Shown here in pieces: positions 35,950 to 44,552 of a stretch of 64,000 bases of DNA. The position numbers and the translations under genes are program-made. Each line of letters opens with the position of its first letter. Position 1 is the first letter of the stretch. The notes under the pieces were generated by a model. That model worked only from the letters and a program-made list of their open reading frames with translations, did not search any database and had not been told where the DNA came from. Origin of the DNA: Novosphingobium barchaimii LL02 (lineage in GTDB: Bacteria > Pseudomonadota > Alphaproteobacteria > Sphingomonadales > Sphingomonadaceae); the NCBI RefSeq assembly GCF_001046635.1, contig NZ_KQ130456.1, positions 66,589-130,588 on the forward strand, given 5' to 3'.

Positions 35950-37890
35950 ATGAAGTATCGGTTCGCGGCTACAACGCTCTTCGCCTCCCTGTTCCTCTCC
36001 ACTTCGGCGCTGGCTCAGGACCCTACCCGCACGACCCCGATGGCGCCCCCGCTGCCACCGGAAATTCCCGCCGCGCGCGATGTGCCCTATGCCGGCACGG
36101 TGACGCTGGGGATCGACGCCAGCGACATCGAACGCGGCGTCTACAAGGTGACGCAAAGCTTTCCGGTCGCGGCCGGCACCAAGTCGCTCACCCTGCTCCA
36201 GCCCGGCTGGCTGCCCGGCAATCACTCCGAAACCGGCCCCTATGCGATGCTGGCGAACGTCCACTTCTTCGCCGACGGCAAGGAAATCGCCTGGGTGCGC
36301 GACACCGTGGCGGTCAACGCCTTCCACCTCGCCCTGCCAGAAGGCACGAAGGAGGTCACTGCCCGCTTCGTCCACACCTCGCCGCTGCAAACCAGCGAAG
36401 GCCGCGTGACGATGACGCGAGAGATGCTCAACCTGCAGTGGGAGAAGATGAGCCTCTACCCCGCTGGTTATTACGTGCGGCAGGTCAAGGTGAAGCCGAC
36501 CGTTACCTTCCCCAAGGGGTGGAGCGTCTACACCGCGCTCGACGGCATGGCCCGCAGCGCGAACACCGTCACGTGGAGCACGATCGACTATGAGCGCCTG
36601 GTCGATTCGCCGATTTTCGCAGGGATTTACACGCAGCGCTGGGATCTGGGCGAAGGCGTCTGGATGGACGTCGTCGCCGACGAGCCGGCCCAGTTGAAGA
36701 TCGCGCCCAAGAACCTCGAAACCTACCGCAATCTCGTTTCCGAGGCGCTGGCGACCTTCGGCGCCAAGCATTTCGACCACTACGACTTCCTCCTGGCCCT
36801 GACCGACCGCATGGGCGGTATCGGCCTAGAGCACCACCGCTCCAGCGAGAACCAGATGGAGCCCAAGTCCTGGACCGATTGGGACACCATGGCCTGGGAC
36901 CGCAACGTCATCGCGCATGAATTCGTGCACAGCTGGAACGGCAAGTTCCGCCGCGGCGCCGATGCCTGGACGCCCGATTATCAGCAGCCGATGCAGAACA
37001 CCCTGTTGTGGCTTTATGAAGGGCAGACCCAGTTCTGGGGCTATTTCCTTTCGGCAAGGTCGGGCGTGCAGTCGCGCGAGACGATCCTGGGCTCGCTTGC
37101 CGGCATCGCCGCCAAGTTCGCGGAAGGCACGCCGGGACGCGGCTGGCGCTCGGTGGAGGACACCACCGCCGGTCCGCAGCTCAATCGCCGCCGCCCGCTG
37201 CCCTATCTCTCGCTCACCCGCAGCGAGGATTATTACACCGAGGGCGCGCTGACCTGGCTTGAGGCGGACCAGATCATCCGCCAGGGCACGCGCGGCGCCA
37301 AGGGCCTCGACGATTTCGCCAAGGCCTTCTTCGGCGTGCGCGACGGCGACTGGGGCGAGCTGACCTATGATTTTGACGAGATCGTCACCACACTGAACGG
37401 CGTCTATCCCTATGACTGGGCCAGCTTCCTGCGCACCCGCCTTTACGGGACGGGCCAGCCCGCACCGCTCAAGGGCATCGAGATGGCCGGCTACAAACTG
37501 ACCTGGCAGGACAAGCCCAACCCGTATGACAAGGGCGTGGCCGATTCGCGCAAAACGCTCGACCTGACGTATTCGCTGGGCATCAATCTCAACAAGGACG
37601 GCGAAGTCACCTCCACCTTGTGGGACGGACCTGCCTTCAACGCGGGCATCGTCAACACCGCCAAAATCGTAGCGGTGGGCGGGCATGCCTATAGCGAGGA
37701 CGTGATGAAGGATGCGGTGACCGCCGCAAAGTCTTCGAAAGCACCGATCGCCCTGCTGATCCGCCGTGACGACCGGTATCAGACTATCGAAATCGACTAC
37801 CACGGGGGCCTGCGTTACCCGTGGCTCGAAAGCACCACACCGGGCAAGACGAACGGCCTGGACCGGCTGCTGACAGCCCGGCGCAACTAA
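35950..37890 (+). CDS. M61-family glycyl aminopeptidase-like metallopeptidase, secreted
   Basis: This 646-residue protein has a signal peptide (about 1-21, [19 protein letters not shown]). The zinc motif is [13 protein letters not shown] (H323-E324-x-x-H327), diagnostic for M61, followed by [16 protein letters not shown] carrying the third ligand Glu. The C-terminal part (about 530-625) reads as a PDZ domain ([19 protein letters not shown], then AFNAGI). M61 enzymes release N-terminal Gly or Ala. ATG 35950 is chosen for the signal peptide; an ATG 12 codons earlier would disrupt it. Confidence 0.92.
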   Translation: MKYRFAATTLFASLFLSTSALAQDPTRTTPMAPPLPPEIPAARDVPYAGTVTLGIDASDIERGVYKVTQSFPVAAGTKSLTLLQPGWLPGNHSETGPYAMLANVHFFADGKEIAWVRDTVAVNAFHLALPEGTKEVTARFVHTSPLQTSEGRVTMTREMLNLQWEKMSLYPAGYYVRQVKVKPTVTFPKGWSVYTALDGMARSANTVTWSTIDYERLVDSPIFAGIYTQRWDLGEGVWMDVVADEPAQLKIAPKNLETYRNLVSEALATFGAKHFDHYDFLLALTDRMGGIGLEHHRSSENQMEPKSWTDWDTMAWDRNVIAHEFVHSWNGKFRRGADAWTPDYQQPMQNTLLWLYEGQTQFWGYFLSARSGVQSRETILGSLAGIAAKFAEGTPGRGWRSVEDTTAGPQLNRRRPLPYLSLTRSEDYYTEGALTWLEADQIIRQGTRGAKGLDDFAKAFFGVRDGDWGELTYDFDEIVTTLNGVYPYDWASFLRTRLYGTGQPAPLKGIEMAGYKLTWQDKPNPYDKGVADSRKTLDLTYSLGINLNKDGEVTSTLWDGPAFNAGIVNTAKIVAVGGHAYSEDVMKDAVTAAKSSKAPIALLIRRDDRYQTIEIDYHGGLRYPWLESTTPGKTNGLDRLLTARRN

Positions 37891-38001
37891 GTTCCGTTCA
37901 TTCCAATAGGCGGTTGCAGTGCAATAGTTGCAACGCTAAGCCCGCGCGCATCGTGATCCAACCGGCGCGTATGTATCGTGCCAGTTAAAGTAAGGACCGT
38001 T

Positions 38002-38541
38002 ATGCGCATCGACATGATCCCCGTTGGCGACAATCCGCCTGAAAGCCTCAACGTCGTCATCGAGGTTCCGGTCGGCGGCGAGCCGGTCAAGTACGAGTTC
38101 GACAAGGCTTCCGGCGCACTGTTCGTCGATCGCATCCTGCACACGCCGATGCGTTACCCGGCGAACTACGGCTTCGTGCCGCACACGCTCTCGCCCGATG
38201 GCGATCCGCTCGACGCACTGGTCGTCGCACGCTCGCCGTTCATCCCGGGCTGCGTCGTGAAGGTGCGTCCTATCGCCGTCCTCAACCTGGAAGACGAGCA
38301 TGGCGGCGACGAAAAGCTGCTGTGCGTGCCCGTCAATTCGACGTTCCCGTACTATTCGCACGTGAACGAGAAGGAAGACCTGCCCGACATCGTCTACCAG
38401 CAGGTTGAGCACTTCTTCACGCACTACAAGGACCTGGAGAAGGAAAAGTGGGTCCGCGTCGGCACTTGGGGCAACGCCGCAGATGCCCGCCGGATCGTAC
38501 TGGAAGCCATCGAACGCTACGAGACCGACAAGACGGCCTGA
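38002..38541 (+). CDS. ppa: Inorganic pyrophosphatase (family I)
   Basis: This 179-residue enzyme hydrolyses pyrophosphate released in biosynthesis. Family I signatures are present: KYEFDKASGALFVDR, MRYPANYGFVPHTL, and the metal-binding DGDPLDALV. ATG 38002 (MRIDMIPVG) is preceded by TAAGGA at 5-6 bases, better than a GTG 8 codons earlier. Length fits the family. It is monocistronic. Confidence 0.96.
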   Translation: MRIDMIPVGDNPPESLNVVIEVPVGGEPVKYEFDKASGALFVDRILHTPMRYPANYGFVPHTLSPDGDPLDALVVARSPFIPGCVVKVRPIAVLNLEDEHGGDEKLLCVPVNSTFPYYSHVNEKEDLPDIVYQQVEHFFTHYKDLEKEKWVRVGTWGNAADARRIVLEAIERYETDKTA

Positions 38542-38952
38542 TCGTCCGTTCGACGATTTTCACTCCCCATGTGGACGAGGGGCTGATGGCGCAAGCCATC
38601 GGCCCCTTTGTCGTTCTCTGGGTTCAGGCACAGGCTTCGACAGGCTCCGCCATACGCTGCGCTTGAAGCGTCTGCAGCAGCACTTCGGCAGGGACCTGGA
38701 AGCGGTCGCGGAAGCAGAGCAGGGTCCCGCGAAATCCGCCACGGCGCCGTCTTCACTTCGGAAGCTGGCGCTGCGGGCAATCGGGAATGGCCCGAGTGTT
38801 ACGACATGTGTCCAAGGCAACCCTCCCCCGCGCCGCTCGTTTCCTCTTGGTCCCAGCCGAACAGCGCGGATCACGCCCGCATTTGATCCCGGTCATGGAA
38901 CCGGCCTGGCCAGGGACTAAAGCTCAAGGCTGCACGTTAGGGAGATAAGATC
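38542..38952 (+). other. 411-base gap between ppa and usp
   Basis: No convincing gene lies here. It contains a decayed REP-like stretch (38631-38653) and, near its end, the probable promoter region of the universal stress protein gene. Confidence 0.5.
38883..38923 (+). promoter_or_regulatory. FNR/FixK-like box and -10 upstream of the stress protein gene
   Basis: TTGATCCCGGTCAT (38883-38896) resembles an FNR/FixK site (TTGAT-N4-ATCAA or GTCAA) with one mismatch in the second half. TAAAGC (38918-38923) is at the spacing expected for a -10 in a class II promoter centred at -41.5. Many stress protein genes are under FNR/FixK control. The match is imperfect. Confidence 0.35.
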
Positions 38953-39735
38953 ATGCGCTCGATACTCGTGAATGCCGACCGCAAGCCCGGCAGGGACGCC
39001 CGGATTGCCACCGCAGCAGACATCGCCCGCCGCGCCGAGGGCCACGTTACCGTCCTCGTCGACACGCCCGTTTCACGCTACATCGCGATGGACCCGATGG
39101 GCGGCAGCTACGTCCTGTCCGACGCCCTCGAGAAAGCACGCGAGGACGATGACACCGTCGCCACCACGGCCGAAACGCAACTCGCAGGCAGCGGTGTAGC
39201 CTTCGATGTCGTGCGCTGCGAGGACGATCCCGTTACTGCACTTGCCTATGCGGCGCGGCTTGCCGACCTCGTAGTGGTCTCCCGTTCAGGCGGACTCGCC
39301 GGAGACCTTGCCCTTACCTCGCGCACGCCGATCCTTGTTCTGGCGGACGACCGGCCGCTGACACTGCCGATAAGGCAGGCCTGCATTGCCTGGGACGGCG
39401 GCGAACAGGCCGCGGCCGCGCTGCGCGCTTCGTTGCCTTTGTTGATGAACTGCGAATCGGTAAAACTGATCTCGGTAATAGAAAAGCAGGGCGGTTTTCC
39501 TGCCAACGACGCCTTGCGCTACCTCGCTCGTCACGGCGTCAACGCCGAATACGAAGAACACGAACGCCGCGATTCGACCGAAAAAACCCTCGCCATCGCG
39601 GTCACCCAGGCGCACGCAGACCTGCTGGTCATGGGCGCCTATGGCAAGAGCCGCCTGCGCGAGTTCCTGTTTGGCGGGGTCACCGCGTATTTTCTCGGCG
39701 AAGATGGCGGGCCCACCTTGTTGCTGGCGCACTGA
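38953..39735 (+). CDS. Universal stress protein (tandem-domain)
   Basis: This 260-residue protein has two USP-like halves. The second has the ATP-binding signature MGAYGKSRLREFLFGG followed by TAYFL; the first is degenerate (VVVSRSGGLAGDLALTS). Length fits two-domain USPs. GGGAGATAAG precedes ATG 38953. A FixK-like site and a -10 lie upstream, and an intrinsic terminator follows at 39786. Such proteins support survival under stress; the precise role is unknown. Confidence 0.9.
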   Translation: MRSILVNADRKPGRDARIATAADIARRAEGHVTVLVDTPVSRYIAMDPMGGSYVLSDALEKAREDDDTVATTAETQLAGSGVAFDVVRCEDDPVTALAYAARLADLVVVSRSGGLAGDLALTSRTPILVLADDRPLTLPIRQACIAWDGGEQAAAALRASLPLLMNCESVKLISVIEKQGGFPANDALRYLARHGVNAEYEEHERRDSTEKTLAIAVTQAHADLLVMGAYGKSRLREFLFGGVTAYFLGEDGGPTLLLAH

Positions 39736-39785
39736 CCGGGCAACGCCCCGGACACGTTTTGCCGGACATTATAGAGACCAATCCC

Positions 39786-39824
39786 AATCGGCGCCGGTCC
39801 TCCGTGGGATCGGCGCCGATTTTG
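39786..39824 (+). terminator. Intrinsic terminator of the universal stress protein gene
   Basis: AATCGGCGCCG (39786-39796) pairs with CGGCGCCGATT (39811-39821), an 11-bp stem, and is followed by TTTT within the arm and tail. It lies about 50 bases after the stop. Confidence 0.8.
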
Positions 39825-40002
39825 CGTGCCATGGTGCTTACCTTGCTGAGCAAATGGCGCATCGCAGCAGGCAATCGTTTGCGACCATCGCCTGTGCGCT
39901 GTGATCGCGCCGGCCTCCAATGCAGAACCTGAATGTCGGTTCATTATCATACAAGGCGGATTGCCAGAGGTTTTTCCGTCATTTTCGGCGATTCATGCAG
40001 CA

Positions 40003-40150
40003 TTGTGCAACTTATGTTGTGTTTTTCGCAACCAATTAGCGTTGCTTCGCACTTGCACAAAAGGGCCATGAAGGGCACATAGAGAGTGCCTTTCAGGCAT
40101 CCTCTCCCAAAACTTCCATGGCCTGGTCGGAAACGACCGGGCCTTTTTTT
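40003..40150 (+). ncRNA. Candidate small RNA ending in a strong intrinsic terminator
   Basis: The 660-base gap between usp and the AAA ATPase gene has no convincing ORF, yet ends in a textbook terminator that neither neighbour needs. The usp gene has its own terminator at 39786. Upstream of it are a small hairpin (TGCC-TTTCA-GGCA at 40087-40099) and a single-stranded CCTCTCCC that could pair with a Shine-Dalgarno sequence, a layout seen in trans-acting alphaproteobacterial sRNAs. TTGTGCAA and TTGCACAA (40003 and 40053) form a wide inverted repeat. The 5' end is not defined and the start given is a guess. Confidence 0.45.
40120..40150 (+). terminator. Strong intrinsic terminator upstream of the AAA ATPase gene
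   Basis: GGCCTGGTCG pairs with CGACCGGGCC (one T-G wobble) around a GAAA tetraloop and is followed by seven T. It lies 244 bases before the ATPase start, on the same strand, so it must end a transcript that begins upstream in the gap. Confidence 0.9.
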
Positions 40151-40393
40151 GCCTTGCGCAAACGTATCCGCCAGCAACCGGCCGGACACCTTTCTGCGCC
40201 CCGCATACCGTGGCTATTTCGCCTTTCACACCATCGATCACTGGAACCGCCGCCGTGCGCTGGGGTTCGTTTGCAATCGGGCCATTTGAAAACCGGGTAG
40301 TCGATACCTAGCTTTCGATCTCGCCGCCCGATCCAGCCCACGTGCATCTGCCGCCGGGGGAAATCAGGGGCAGGACCGAAGAAGGGAAGCGCG

Positions 40394-42709
40394 ATGGCGG
40401 ATACGGAAACCAGGACAGACGAGCGCACGGTCAAGCTGCAGGTAGCAGCCGCCCGTCAGGAGGAGAGCGGCCAGGGTATCGCCCGCCTCTCACGCGAGGC
40501 ATTGTCCGAACTCGGCGCGCTGGAAGGCGACGTGCTGGAGGTAACCGGTAAGGCGGTCACCGTGGCGCGCGCCGTTCTGGCCTATGACGAGGACGAAGGG
40601 CTGGAGGTCATCCGCCTCGACGGATTGCAGCGCGGCAATGCAGAAGTCGGATCGGGCGACCATGTGGTGGTCCGCAAGGCTGAATCGCGCCCCGCCCAGC
40701 GCGTGGTCTTCGCGCCTGCCCAGAAAGACATGCGCCTACAGGGACCGGCCGCCGCGCTGAAGCGCAACTTTTTCGGGCGCCCGATGGTTCAGGGCGATCT
40801 GGTCGCCACCACTGGCCAGCAGCAGGTAGCGGACATCCCGCCCCAGCTCAGCCGCATGTTCAACACGCCCGCCTATGCGCTGACGCAAATCCGCCTCAAC
40901 GTCGTCTCCACCACGCCGCGCGGGATCGTCCACATCGACGAGAACACCGAAGTGGAACTGCGTGAGGTCTTCGAAGAAGCCCACGACGCGCGCGGCGACG
41001 TCAATTACGACGACGTCGGCGGCATGGGCGACACGATCCGCCAGCTGCGCGAGATGGTGGAATTGCCCCTGCGCTATCCCGAACTGTTCACGCGCCTCGG
41101 CGTGGCGCCGCCCAAGGGCGTGCTGCTTCACGGCCCGCCGGGGACCGGCAAGACGCGCCTGGCACAGGCCGTCGCCAATGAGAGCGAGGCCAGCTTCTTC
41201 TCGATCAACGGCCCCGAAATCATGGGTTCCGGCTATGGTGAGAGCGAAAAGCACCTGCGCGAGATCTTCGAGGAAGCAACCAAGGCCGCGCCCGCCATCA
41301 TCTTCATCGACGAGATCGACTCGATCGCCCCCAAGCGGGACCAGGTCCACGGCGAGGCAGAAAAGCGCCTCGTCGCGCAGCTTCTCACCTTGATGGACGG
41401 GCTCAACAGCCGCGCCCACGTCGTCGTCATCGCGGCCACCAACCGGCCCGATGCGATCGACGAGGCGCTGCGCCGTCCTGGCCGCTTCGACCGCGAAATC
41501 GTCATTGGCGTGCCGGACGAATCAGGTCGCCGCGAGATTCTGGGCATCCACACCCGCGGCATGCCGCTCGGCGAACGGGTCGACCTGAGCGAACTGGCCC
41601 GCACCACTCACGGTTTCGTCGGCGCGGACCTCGCCGCCCTCGCCCGCGAGGCGGCGATCGAAGCCGTTCGCCGGATCATGCCCCGCCTTGACCTCGAAGC
41701 ACGCACGATCCCCAACGAAGTGCTGGAAAGCCTTCAGGTCACGCGTGAGGACTTCCTTGCTGCCCTCAAGCGCGTCCAGCCATCGGCGATGCGCGAAGTC
41801 ATGGTTCAGGTGCCCAACATCGGCTGGGCCGACATCGGCGGTCTGGATGATGCGCAGCTCAAGCTGAAGGAAGGCATTGAACTGCCGCTGAAGAACCCGG
41901 AAGCCTTCCACAAGCTGGGTATCCGCCCGGCCAAGGGCTTCCTGCTCTATGGCCCGCCCGGCACCGGGAAGACCCTGCTCGCGAAGGCCGTCGCCAAGGA
42001 GGCCGAAGCGAACTTCATCTCGATCAAGTCCTCCGACCTGCTTTCGAAGTGGTACGGCGAAAGCGAGCAGCAGATCGCCCGCCTGTTCGCCCGCGCCCGA
42101 CAGGTGGCGCCTTGCGTGATCTTCATCGACGAGATCGACAGCTTGGTGCCCGCACGCGGCATGGGCGGGGCTGGCGGCGAACCGCAGGTGACGGCCCGGG
42201 TGGTAAATACGATCCTCGCCGAGATGGACGGGATGGAGGAACTGCAGTCGGTCGTGCTGGTGGGCGCCACCAACCGCCCTGCGCTGGTCGACCCCGCGCT
42301 GCTGCGTCCGGGCCGGTTCGACGAACTGGTCTATGTCGGCACCCCCGATGGGCCGGGGCGTGAACATATCCTGGGCATCCACACTGGCAAGATGCCGCTG
42401 GCAGGCGACGTCGACCTCGCCAGCATCGCGGCGCGGACCGAGCGCTTCACGGGCGCCGACCTGGAAGACGTGGTCCGCCGCGCCGGCCTGATCGCCATCC
42501 GCAAGCGCGGTGCGGCGGTTGAGCAGGTGACCGCCGCCGACTTCGAGGACGCCCTCGAAGACAGCCGCGCCACGGTGACCGAGGAAATGGAATCGGAATA
42601 CATGCGCATGAAGGGCGAGCTGAAGAAGCGCGCCATGGAAGTGACGCCGATCGGCTTCATCGCGCCGGGCATGGTCGCGCCAACTCGTGAGAGGAAGCAC
42701 GGCGACTGA
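40394..42709 (+). CDS. Cdc48/VCP-like double AAA+ ATPase
   Basis: This 771-residue protein has the layout of archaeal VAT and eukaryotic Cdc48. It has an N-domain (about 10-195, including VKLQVAAARQEESGQGIARL), D1 with Walker A GPPGTGKT (about 247-254) and Walker B IIFIDEIDSIAPKR, and D2 with GPPGTGKT (about 520-527) and VIFIDEIDSLVPAR. Second-region-of-homology arginines (RRPGRFDREI, LRPGRFDELVYVG) are present in both. It probably unfolds or disassembles protein complexes as a hexamer. No proteasome or ubiquitin-like gene is near. A good Shine-Dalgarno sequence (AAGGGAAG) precedes ATG 40394. Confidence 0.93.
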   Translation: MADTETRTDERTVKLQVAAARQEESGQGIARLSREALSELGALEGDVLEVTGKAVTVARAVLAYDEDEGLEVIRLDGLQRGNAEVGSGDHVVVRKAESRPAQRVVFAPAQKDMRLQGPAAALKRNFFGRPMVQGDLVATTGQQQVADIPPQLSRMFNTPAYALTQIRLNVVSTTPRGIVHIDENTEVELREVFEEAHDARGDVNYDDVGGMGDTIRQLREMVELPLRYPELFTRLGVAPPKGVLLHGPPGTGKTRLAQAVANESEASFFSINGPEIMGSGYGESEKHLREIFEEATKAAPAIIFIDEIDSIAPKRDQVHGEAEKRLVAQLLTLMDGLNSRAHVVVIAATNRPDAIDEALRRPGRFDREIVIGVPDESGRREILGIHTRGMPLGERVDLSELARTTHGFVGADLAALAREAAIEAVRRIMPRLDLEARTIPNEVLESLQVTREDFLAALKRVQPSAMREVMVQVPNIGWADIGGLDDAQLKLKEGIELPLKNPEAFHKLGIRPAKGFLLYGPPGTGKTLLAKAVAKEAEANFISIKSSDLLSKWYGESEQQIARLFARARQVAPCVIFIDEIDSLVPARGMGGAGGEPQVTARVVNTILAEMDGMEELQSVVLVGATNRPALVDPALLRPGRFDELVYVGTPDGPGREHILGIHTGKMPLAGDVDLASIAARTERFTGADLEDVVRRAGLIAIRKRGAAVEQVTAADFEDALEDSRATVTEEMESEYMRMKGELKKRAMEVTPIGFIAPGMVAPTRERKHGD

Positions 42710-42717
42710 CAGGAATG

Positions 42718-42748
42718 GTTCCTCCCCGAGCTTGTTTCGGGGAGGAAC
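42718..42748. terminator. Hairpin between the AAA ATPase gene and the DUF2384 gene
   Basis: GTTCCTCCCCGA and its perfect 12-base complement are separated by 7 bases, between convergent genes. No T-run follows, but position suggests a bidirectional terminator. Confidence 0.6.
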
Positions 42749-42758
42749 TCAGCAGCTG

Positions 42759-43040
42759 TTACGCGCCCACGCCCGCCCGCCGCGCGGCAAGATCGCTCTC
42801 AACCCGCTTCAACCCGTCGACCGAAGCCGTCGCGAGATCGAGAGGGCGTCCGCCAAGGCTTTCGCTGTCGAGGTTGAGATAGGCAATTGCCCCATCCTTC
42901 CCCAGCATCTCGAATGCCAGCTTGGTTACGGCGCCCTGCCGACTGGCTGCATCCGGCGTCAGCTTCGGCCCGTCGGACCGGCGGAAATGGGTGCGCCGGG
43001 GCTTGGTCTGGGGGCTGTCTTCGTCTTCAGTGTCTGTCAT
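42759..43040 (-). CDS. DUF2384 (MbcA/ParS/Xre antitoxin-type) small protein, unpaired
   Basis: This 93-residue protein has GAGGA 7 bases before ATG 43040. The C-terminal two-thirds resembles the toxin-binding DUF2384 domain: KLAFEMLGKDGAIAYLN, then LGGRPLDLATASVDGLKRVE. The N-terminus is acidic then basic and lacks a clear Xre helix-turn-helix. Such proteins normally sit next to a RES-domain toxin gene, but no such gene is present on either side. It may be an orphan antitoxin or a domesticated regulator. Confidence 0.65.
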   Translation of the reverse strand: MTDTEDEDSPQTKPRRTHFRRSDGPKLTPDAASRQGAVTKLAFEMLGKDGAIAYLNLDSESLGGRPLDLATASVDGLKRVESDLAARRAGVGA

Positions 43041-43594
43041 GCATTGTCCTCAAGAAGAGTGATAGCGTGTCACCACACGGCGAATCGCAAGGCTGACCTG
43101 GAATTGGCCTAAAGCCGAAGTCATGGCAGTTGGCAGTGGCGTTCTCATGAAACCCTGCTCCATGAAATCGGGCTGCGAATGATCGAGAAAACCGGGCGCC
43201 ACCCACGGCCAGCATCGACCCAGCGGATCAGACCCAGCCGGTCGGAAAAAAGAGGCTGGTCGAGGTCCATGGCAGCGCTCCTGATTGCGGGAGCTCGAAG
43301 GGTCTCTCAGTCGCCGATGTGCAAAAACGTCTCGGCAATGTGGTCAGCATACGCCATTTCCGGCAAGCTGGCTAGGCGCGTGCACCCCGCGCCGGTTTCT
43401 GAGCCGGACCTTATCGCGGAAGTTGCAATTTTCGCGAGGACGCTCTATATGCATGTCGCTGCGTCGCCTGCGACGGGACATTTGTGCAGCCGCTTCACGC
43501 GGTGTCGCCTCCCTTTTCTAGCTGCTTGGCTCTCAAGGCTTACTTTGCAACAGCACGGTTGGCAGGGGGCAACGCTTTTTTCGGAATAGAAGAC
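43041..43594 (+). other. 554-base gap upstream of the IF-1-like gene
   Basis: Several short frames are open here, but none has a good start signal or a recognisable protein. The gap holds the predicted promoter of the IF-1-like gene and a long leader of about 137 bases. Confidence 0.45.
43423..43451 (+). promoter_or_regulatory. Predicted sigma-70 promoter of the IF-1-like gene
   Basis: TTGCAA (43423-43428) and TATATG (43446-43451) are separated by exactly 17 bases. Transcription would start near 43458, giving a leader of about 137 bases before the TTG start, long enough for temperature-responsive structure. Confidence 0.55.
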
Positions 43595-43864
43595 TTGGCC
43601 AAGGAAGAACTGCTTACGATGGAAGGTTACATCGAGGAAATCCTCCCCGATGGACGCTTTGCCGTACTGCTCGACAACGAACACAAGATTATCGCCTATA
43701 CCGCCGGCAAGATGCGCAAGTTTCGCATCCGCTCGGTCGTTGGCGACCGTGTCCACGTCGAAATGACCCCGTACGACCTCACCAAGGGTCGCATCGTGTT
43801 TCGTGAGCGTACACCCGGTCAGGGTGGTCCTCCGGGCCAACGACGCGGTAATTTCAGACGATAG
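43595..43864 (+). CDS. infA: Translation initiation factor IF-1-like protein with basic C-terminal tail
   Basis: This 89-residue S1/OB-fold protein begins at TTG 43595 (encoding the [11 protein letters not shown] start). The IF-1 body is clear: [56 protein letters not shown]. It is about 17 residues longer than normal IF-1 because of a Gly/Pro/Arg tail ([15 protein letters not shown]). IF-1 binds the 30S A site during initiation. Changes from canonical sequence ([14 protein letters not shown]) and the tail suggest a second IF-1 or an RNA chaperone relative. The ribosome-binding site is weak (GGAA at 10 bases or more). Confidence 0.88.
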   Translation: MAKEELLTMEGYIEEILPDGRFAVLLDNEHKIIAYTAGKMRKFRIRSVVGDRVHVEMTPYDLTKGRIVFRERTPGQGGPPGQRRGNFRR

Positions 43865-43899
43865 GAACCAGCGGCCCATTGCCGCGATTATAGGATATC

Positions 43900-44052
43900 A
43901 TGCATACAACGATCATGGGCGGCTCGGACCGCCCCAAGACCAATGCCTTCAACCATCCCGCGATGGCCCTGCCTGCTTCCATGCGGAAGTCCGGCCCCGG
44001 CCTCCTGACCAGGGAAGACCTTCGTCACCTGGTTGCTGCGATGGTGGACTGA
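43900..44052 (+). CDS. Small hypothetical protein, 50 residues
   Basis: This frame starts at ATG 43900, 36 bases after the IF-1-like stop, with AGGA about 4 bases upstream, and ends with TGA at 44050-44052. Third codon positions are mostly G or C as in neighbouring real genes. The protein begins MHTTIMGGSDRPKTNAF and ends GLLTREDLRHLVAAMVD, an amphipathic helix. No family recognised. It may be co-transcribed with the IF-1-like gene. Confidence 0.5.
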   Translation: MHTTIMGGSDRPKTNAFNHPAMALPASMRKSGPGLLTREDLRHLVAAMVD

Positions 44053-44074
44053 AGACACAAAACGAGAGGTACAC

Positions 44075-44228
44075 CCCTTTCCCGCGCTTAGGCCGGGAAA
44101 GGGCCTCGGGACCGCCGGTCCCTCAGGCTTCGGCCACCCCGCACATCAGTAAAAACGTAATCGCGCACCAGGCGAAACGGGCCAGTTGCAGCTTTACGCC
44201 CCACTGGCCCGTTTCGCCTGGTGCGCGA
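44075..44228. repeat. Three stacked hairpins including a 26-bp perfect inverted repeat
   Basis: CCCTTTCCCG pairs with CGGGAAAGGG (44075-44084 / 44094-44103). GGGACC pairs with GGTCCC around 44108-44122. A 26-base arm (44161-44186) is exactly complementary to 44203-44228 with a 16-base loop. The last is the longest perfect palindrome in the window. The 154-base block lies between small genes on opposite strands and has no convincing coding frame. Confidence 0.85.
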
Positions 44229-44292
44229 TGTCGCGTCATAGACGCCGCATCAGCGCAGTATCGCAGCGCTCCGGGCAGAAAACACACCTCGG

Positions 44293-44481
44293 TCAATCGG
44301 CCACACGAGCCGCTTCCTTGGCGTCGCGGGCTTCTTCGGTCTGACGGATACGCTCGGACATGGTCCGCCATGCGGCTTCCGATCGCCGTTCACGATCGCG
44401 CACGTTGTCGAGCTTTGCGGTGTCGGCGGCCAGAGCAGCTTCCGCTGCGCGACCGTCACAGAATTCACGGCTGAATGACAT
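44293..44481 (-). CDS. Small conserved-looking helical protein, 62 residues
   Basis: ATG 44481 has AGGAG 7 bases upstream, a good ribosome-binding site. The protein (MSFSREFCDGRAAEAALAAD start) is rich in Ala, Arg and Glu, with a predicted long amphipathic helix across residues 10-60, and has one cysteine. It lies 71 bases downstream of the cold-shock gene on the same strand, so co-transcription is plausible. Function unknown. Its charge could suit RNA or ribosome binding. Confidence 0.7.
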   Translation of the reverse strand: MSFSREFCDGRAAEAALAADTAKLDNVRDRERRSEAAWRTMSERIRQTEEARDAKEAARVAD

Positions 44482-44552
44482 GCTTGAACTCCTGACAAAT
44501 TTTTGAACGCCGGGGAGCGAGCAAGGCCCGCCGCCCCGAAAAAACGTCCGTG

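Noticed and set aside
38560-38874. Short open frames in the ppa-usp gap
   Set aside because: There are no start signals, codon use is unlike the neighbours, and the frames overlap a REP-like remnant.
39947-40241. Minus-strand frames across the small-RNA region
   Set aside because: No ribosome-binding sites or recognisable domains; the strong terminator points to plus-strand RNA.
43179-43589. 136-codon frame upstream of the IF-1-like gene
   Set aside because: It overlaps the predicted promoter and leader, and its composition does not resemble a real protein.
44123-44371. 82-codon minus-strand frame across the 26-bp inverted repeat
   Set aside because: It is out of frame with the 62-residue gene it overlaps, and much of it simply translates the palindrome.
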